Assembly (NCBI GenBank): GCA_030848705.1
Contig: CM061245.1
Span: forward strand, 76,185,564-76,249,563
Source of the DNA: Heracleum sosnowskyi
Taxonomy: Eukaryota > Streptophyta > Magnoliopsida > Apiales > Apiaceae
DNA length: 64,000 bases
Direction of reading: 5' to 3'
Shown: piece by piece, positions 58,611 through 64,000 of the stretch
Layout of the letters: the number at the start of each line of letters is the position of its first letter
How positions within the stretch are numbered: the stretch's first letter is position 1
Position numbers and translations under genes: made by a program
Notes under the pieces: model-generated
The model's input: the letters and a program-made list of their open reading frames with translations, nothing else
Database searches by the model: none
What the model was told of the DNA's origin: nothing

Positions 58611-59760
58611 AATATCTAGCTCATAGATATTTAGTATTAATTTATTATTATTTATTTTATGAAATTTGAATTATGGAAATTGAAGCAGTTCAATATCTTA
58701 TTTGCTCCATAATTTAAAATACATAAAATAAATATGCAGCATAATTTATTAGATTTTAATTGGTTAATATCATTCAATGATATTTAGTCGATTTTATTCT
58801 GAGAAAATTGTGAATTTTCTGTTGACAATTGATTTTGGTAAATTTGAAAAGATTTATTAGAATTAAAACTTGACAGGAAATAAAACAGTTTGAATTTTAG
58901 AACATGAACAGGTTCTAGAATTTGAACAGAAGCAAAAAATATCGAATCTTAGGAAATTCGATAGTTTTTCAAAGTACAATGATAAATCTATCGAAATTAA
59001 TTTCGATGGTTTTTGAAAAGGAAAAAGAAAATCTATCGAAAAATTTCTCGATAGTTTTTGAGATGTCTTTTAAAAATTTATCGAAGTGAATTAATATAAT
59101 TCAATATTTAATTCTCGATAGTTTTTAAAAATCAAAGTGAAAATCTATCGGGAGGATTTAATTTTTCAATAATTAAACTCCTCGATAGTTTTTCCAAAAT
59201 AAATCCCTCGATAGTTTTTCAAGCTTTAAAAGGTAACAAGTTCGATAGTTTTTCAGAAAAACTTTTTAAATTCTGATTTTCAAACTCTTCGTTATTTTTC
59301 AAAATTTATCGAAGTAAAGTTGACAGTTTTATCCCCAACTGAAAACCATCGAACTTACTATTAAAAACATCGAACACTGTAAAGACAATATTGCCCCTGT
59401 CAATTCAATAAGTATTTAACAACCCCTTACGTTTTTTTCTTATTATCAGATCTAAGGGCTTTTGTTTATACTTACTAGAATACATATAACCAAGAACATC
59501 ACTGCCTCAAGAACTTGTTTTTTAAGAAAACTATTTTCACTATTGTTCTTTAGAAGTTAATTGTTTTCAATTGATTTCTTCAGATAATTCTGATTATTTG
59601 TGTTACCAAAAGTAGGGTTCTTGATAATAGTGATTCGAAGTTGTGTTTATTAAGAAAAAGGGGTAATTTTGTTTTAAGGGTATTTTGTGTCAAGTTTGAT
59701 TAATTAGTAATAATTAATTAAATTTAATTGGTTTTAGTTTTGGTTTAAAAGTAACCAAGA
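58611..59760 (+). repeat. Spacer of element C with dense TCGATAGTTTT motif cluster
   Basis: Between 58930 and 59390 at least a dozen copies or near copies of CGATAGTTTTT or its complement lie on both strands. The flanking sequence differs, so this is not a tandem array. No ORF in this part. Confidence 0.85.
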
Positions 59761-59769
59761 TTAATCATG

Positions 59770-62466
59770 TCTCGTTTCAAAACTTGCAAGCCATTACGAA
59801 TTTACAGTTTCGTGCATGGGCAGAGTTTCTGAACACACGTTCATTAGTGGCATATGCCTTGAGTACTCCCGTAGTCCTTTGCATCGATCAATTGACTGCG
59901 TTGTACACAACCGCCACGGATACAAGTGAGAATAACGTAAGATCCTTCAGTTTTGTTGTGCCAGGGGGCAGAACAATAAGGGTGATGGAACATGACTTTA
60001 ACAGAATACTACATTTTTCTATAGAAAACCATGTTCCGGATCCCACAACTGAGGAGATACATGCTTTCTTCACTCTCATAAGAAGTCAACAACCTAACTT
60101 CTTTGTGGGAGAGTTCCTTAAGCATTACCTGACATGGGACCACTGGATGAAAGAACATGCATAGATGATGTGCTTTGTTTCTATCCTAGGTTCCTACAGC
60201 TAATTCTCAATGATATCTTAACAGATGATGACCGTGAGACATTCGCCAAAGAGGAGACCATGAAGTGCATAAAGATAAAGAGCAATGCAATAACCGCTCT
60301 GATAAGAAAGAATCATCTTCCAGGGGTACCCACTGTTCTCACTGAATATCTAAGAACGGTGCCCCTACCACTTCTACCCCCAGGGGAACAGGTAATTGAA
60401 GGTAATATTCCTCAATCTGAACTGGCTCCTGAACCACAACAATGGATGTTGATCCAGAGCCCTCAGTGGCCATCCAGACCATGAGATTGCAACCCACAAT
60501 CTCTAACCACGGTCGAAGAGCCTTTGGAAGAGCCAAATGAAAACATAAACGAAGCTCCTTCTCCTACTATACCCAGTATACAGACATCCTTGAGTGTAGA
60601 GGGAGATAGTGCCAAAGCAGCACCACATAAGGAGATACACCCTTCAACAACAGCTCTGCCTACCTCTAAAAGGAGAAGAACAGAAACCGAGGCAACTGTT
60701 GATACTTCATTTCTCTCATCCAAAGCGCCCTTTATTGATTTTTCTGATGCTGATTGGACTACGCTAACGAAAGCTATATCTGAACCAATAGCTCAATCAA
60801 GTAAGGAAGAATTGACGGAAGCAACTGGTGTTCCGACCATATTACGGTCAGGTTCACTGGTTGAAGGTTCTAAGAACCAAAGGTCTTCACAGACGTCGAG
60901 AGAAGGCTTTGACCTAAATGCAAAATCTAAAAGGTCATTGTCTACCTCCCCAGATGGAACATATCTGGATCCTGCGGGTAAAGGGTCTGACGTAGGTGCA
61001 GATCGGCAACTCGGTGACAATGAATCAATTTTAATTGAGGAGTCTGCTGAGGTAAAGTCTTCACAGACTATTGGGGAAGATTGGGATCTCTGCTGTTAAA
61101 AAGAGCCTGTTTCTAACCCCCTAGAGATTCAAACTCTAGATCCTTCAAAGGATATATCATCTAAGGATGATCAGCAACTTGGTTTAACCAAGGACGGGGA
61201 CTTGCGAAGCCCCATTGCACCACCGGTGACCTCCTTAAGGACGGCTACGGTGTTTTCTTCTGCAGGTACAACTAGCACTAAGGGATTTGAGTGAAACACA
61301 AACACTTACACCTGGCCTGAGTGGGAAAGGAAAAATGAGTGAAACACTGACAGAAACTGTGAGTGTACACCCAGAGCCAAACGTGAGGAGTGACACCCTA
61401 ACCCTTACAAATATCGATGATTTGCTATTACCGAGAGGTACATGTTCAATTCATCCTCAAGGAGATGACAGTTCACAACAATCAAGGAAATCCACTATGG
61501 AAGAACTGGTCGAATTGAGGACTGATGTCAAAGAGAATAAATGTGACGGGGTACAGTCTATTTGGAATATGCTGAGGAACCAACAACCCGGACCTTCACA
61601 ACAACAACCTGATCCTTCTACTACCATTTGGAATGAGGATAACTTCTTCGAGGATTCCTCAACTAAGGGGGAGAAAGTTGGAGAAGGGGATAAGGATAAA
61701 TGGAAAAGTTGGAGAAGGGGACAAGGATAAATGGGGAGTTTGGGAACCAATGAAGTCATTCCAGTTAGACAGTACTGGATTGAGGACATGTACTAGAAGA
61801 AGAAAGTGAAGAGGGATTTGAATTCATGCAAGAGCAACCGAATCAGGAGGAGCATGAGCCAAAGAAGCAAATTCTCTATCACTGGAAGAAAGACACCAAG
61901 CAGTGCTCATGAAGAACTGCAGGTGATTCTCATCAAGATACAAAGGACTACAAGGCTAAATGAACTGCTCCAAGAGCATGTTAAGGAGATCTTGATGAAA
62001 GTCAGTCCAGAGATTACTGAAAACCCTCCTATGGTTAGATTCATGACGAATGACTTGTTCAGAATCTGCTACATGACGGAGGACAAACTGAGAGATTACC
62101 CAAACGAATATCTAATATCAGTTGAGAAGTATCTTAGATCCACTGGATTCACATCAACGGAGAAGGACAAAAGCAGCCGACACTTTAAGAAAATATCTTA
62201 TGGAGAATGTTCCCTACGATAGGAAGAGAGTGGAGAAATGATTGGAGGTGCTTCCCAGACTACCAAACATGCCAAAGCTAAACAAGAAAGATGTTAACAT
62301 TGCATGGCTGTGGGCTGGAGTGGGTCAAAAGGTTGGATATATTGGAAGACACATCCTAGGAGAAATCCTTAAACCTGGAGAACCACTGCACTATCTATCA
62401 GTGATTGATTATCACGCTGCTAACTCCGATCCAATGAGCGAAGAAGGTGAGGTTGGAATGGACTGA
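59770..62466 (+). pseudogene. Fragmented post-pol ORF of element C
   Basis: Pieces in different frames: 59784-60164 (N-terminal domain, LQFRAWAEFLNTRSLVAYAL), 60134-60484, 60524-61099 (Ser/Thr-rich, disordered), 61287-61730 (a short coiled-coil-like MEELVELRTDVKENK, then STKGEKVGEGDK), 61806-62222 and 62242-62466 (C-terminal part). The order matches the post-pol ORFs of A and B, and the KGEK step after the coil (GGGGGAG at 61667-61673) is shared. It is shorter than in A and B. Confidence 0.65.
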
Positions 62467-62691
62467 AAAACAGAAGCAAAGAACAACAGAACTATCAGCT
62501 CAGACAGGAGGAGCAACTTCAATGTGAAAAGGTTTATTGTTTCTTTGATTTATGAAATCTGGAAAGTATATATATCTGATCCAGAATGCATTAATATTAT
62601 TACGCTGTCTTACTTTAAGTAGTTTCATGTTTCCTTAGTTAGTTGAGTTATCCTCGAAGTATTTGCTTGTCGAACTCTATCCAATCAAATA

Positions 62692-62698
62692 GGGGGAG
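62692..62698 (+). promoter_or_regulatory. Polypurine tract of element C
   Basis: GGGGGAG followed by AT and the LTR start TGTAAAGC. Confidence 0.9.
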
Positions 62699-62700
62699 AT

Positions 62701-63851
62701 TGTAAAGCATAATGTAACATAAGATGTAAAAGAGATAACTACAACTCAACCAAGGACAAGACAGACAATAATATTAACAGAAGCACAGGAATCCAGGATC
62801 AATGAAGATAAGGTAAACTCAAAAAGTCAAAATACGTTATGTATTCTTGAAGTCCGTAAACAGGTCACAGAAAGAAGTTCATGAAAATGTTCAAGCCTCA
62901 GTGACAACAAAAGAAACAAGACTTTCAAGACGACAGAAGTATGTGAATGATTTAGGGTTCAGTACCACGGGATTCCAGTGATTTAAATGAAGCAACTAGA
63001 AGGACAGGGGACGTATCAGCAGCACTATATTGAAGACATAAAATAAGAATTGATCAAGTGTTATTCATCTGTGAACCAGACCAGTTGCACGAGGTGACTG
63101 CACTAAAAAGATCAAGTTGTTTTATCGTCTCTGAAGAAATTGATACAGTCTATTTCTTAAACACCCGGAAGCCCTGCAGAGTCATTTATGACTTGCACAG
63201 AATTAAAGAGGAGAGAGAGTAATTCGATAGTTTTCCAATTGGAAAAACTATTGAATGGCTAGTGGAATGATTTAATAAAAAACAAAAGTAAATTAATTAG
63301 GCATCCGATAGTTTTGTTTTTAAAACTATCGAATGGCTATTTAATTGATTTAATTTCGATGGATTTTTATTCCTTCGATAGTTTTTTATTAAGGGGCAGG
63401 TGAAAAGTATTCCTATCTGAAAAGTTGAAGAGATCCAACGGCCAGGATTTGTCCAAAGCATTTCCAGTTCGATGGTTTTCTAAGTCTACAAATAGACAGA
63501 AGAAGTTCGTCTTCTTCAGTAGTTCATTTTGAAAGTTCATAGTTTTTGAAAAGAGAGAGATAGCCGGAGAAGAGGTTAAGAGCTGGAACATTTATAAATT
63601 CGTAGACAGCCTTAAACTCTAATCCGTGTTTGTATTAAGTGAGCTTGAACTATTTGCAGCTAATCCTACGGATTAGAATTTGTAGCACCCTTCGAGGTTT
63701 ATATTTATAAAAAGATATATTCCCCGAAACTTGATTTGGTTTGGTGTGTTTGATTTCGTTATAGAACTGAAAGAATGATCCGCGAACGAAATTGAATTAT
63801 TTGTGAGTATCGTATTCAACCCCCCCTTCTACGATACTTCGGGACCTAACA
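62701..63851 (+). repeat. 3' LTR of element C
   Basis: Same length as the 5' LTR. The differences seen by eye are TACG for TATG near 62834 and CTATTG for CTATCG near 63249. Confidence 0.95.
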
Positions 63852-63856
63852 CATTG

Positions 63857-64000
63857 TATTTCTTGCTGGAGAATTCGTTTCCTTGTTGATAAAGGCTATG
63901 ACTCATTAACTGCCTTTAATTGGGATTCCAGATCCTTCTTTGATGAATTTACCATATTTTGGACTCTTTTTATGAGCTGTATATTTTCCCTATTCATTAA
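63857..64000 (-). repeat. Continuation of LTR E to the window end
   Basis: Inferred only from the CATTG duplication: the sequence right of element C should continue the DNA left of 52763. No recognisable motif of its own. Confidence 0.45.

Larger units (their letters stand above)
52763..63856 (+). mobile_element. Element C: recent, non-autonomous-looking Sirevirus-like element with CATTG duplications
   Basis: LTRs of 1,151 bp at 52768-53918 and 62701-63851, flanked by CATTG at 52763-52767 and 63852-63856. By eye only two LTR positions differ. The interior keeps the Sirevirus order (primer-binding site, gag, pol, post-pol ORF, polypurine tract) but gag-pol is full of stops and the post-pol ORF is in pieces. 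The family motif TCGATAGTTTT is scattered in the LTR and interior. Confidence 0.93.

Overview
The window is nuclear DNA of a flowering plant, almost certainly a eudicot. It is AT-rich, packed with nested Ty1/copia LTR retrotransposons, Helitrons and MITEs, and holds one intact-looking intron-containing host gene. No CRISPR, operon, tRNA or rRNA was seen. The species cannot be fixed from sequence alone.

Layout. 1-8407: 3' part of a Sirevirus-like copia element on + (element A: pol, a very long post-pol ORF, 3' LTR), inserted in an older LTR whose end is 8408-8694. 8695-14208: Helitron remnants, one of them nearly complete (10458-13402). 14209-28714: element B, a minus-strand Sirevirus-like element that is a composite with three LTRs and a second partial interior, bounded by one TATAC target-site duplication. 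28715-35005: AT-rich relic DNA plus two Helitrons (29953-32329 on +, 32703-35005 on -). 35421-39669: the host gene, a six-exon short-chain dehydrogenase/reductase. 40850-42266: a gag-protease copia remnant with its 3' LTR. 42360-42723: a hAT-like MITE. 42954-49795: element D, a copia element with short LTRs and ATGGA duplications, broken by stops, a frameshift and a nested solo LTR (45860-47436). 50199-51676: two MITEs and a Helitron start. 51677 to the window end: an LTR of another Sirevirus-like family (E, minus strand), split by element C (52768-63851, CATTG duplications), whose LTRs are almost identical but whose interior is decayed.

The most unusual signals lie in the three Sirevirus-like elements and LTR E. 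(1) Each carries its own short motif many times, in the LTR and, where an interior is present, inside it: TCAACGRAAC/TCAACGGWATG in A, TCCTGAT in B, TCGATAGTTTT in C, ACGTAGT in E. In A's LTR the motif is an array with steps of 22-24 bp. (2) The LTR end (next to the primer-binding site when it is a 5' LTR) holds a C-rich loop flanked by a stem whose sequence differs between families while pairing is kept. (3) A polypurine GGGGGAG recurs inside the coding regions at matching places. (4) A, B and C share a post-pol ORF (about 1,500 codons in A and B) with the same domain order and no visible membrane segment. (5) Element C looks mobilised in trans. All counts and alignments were done by eye.
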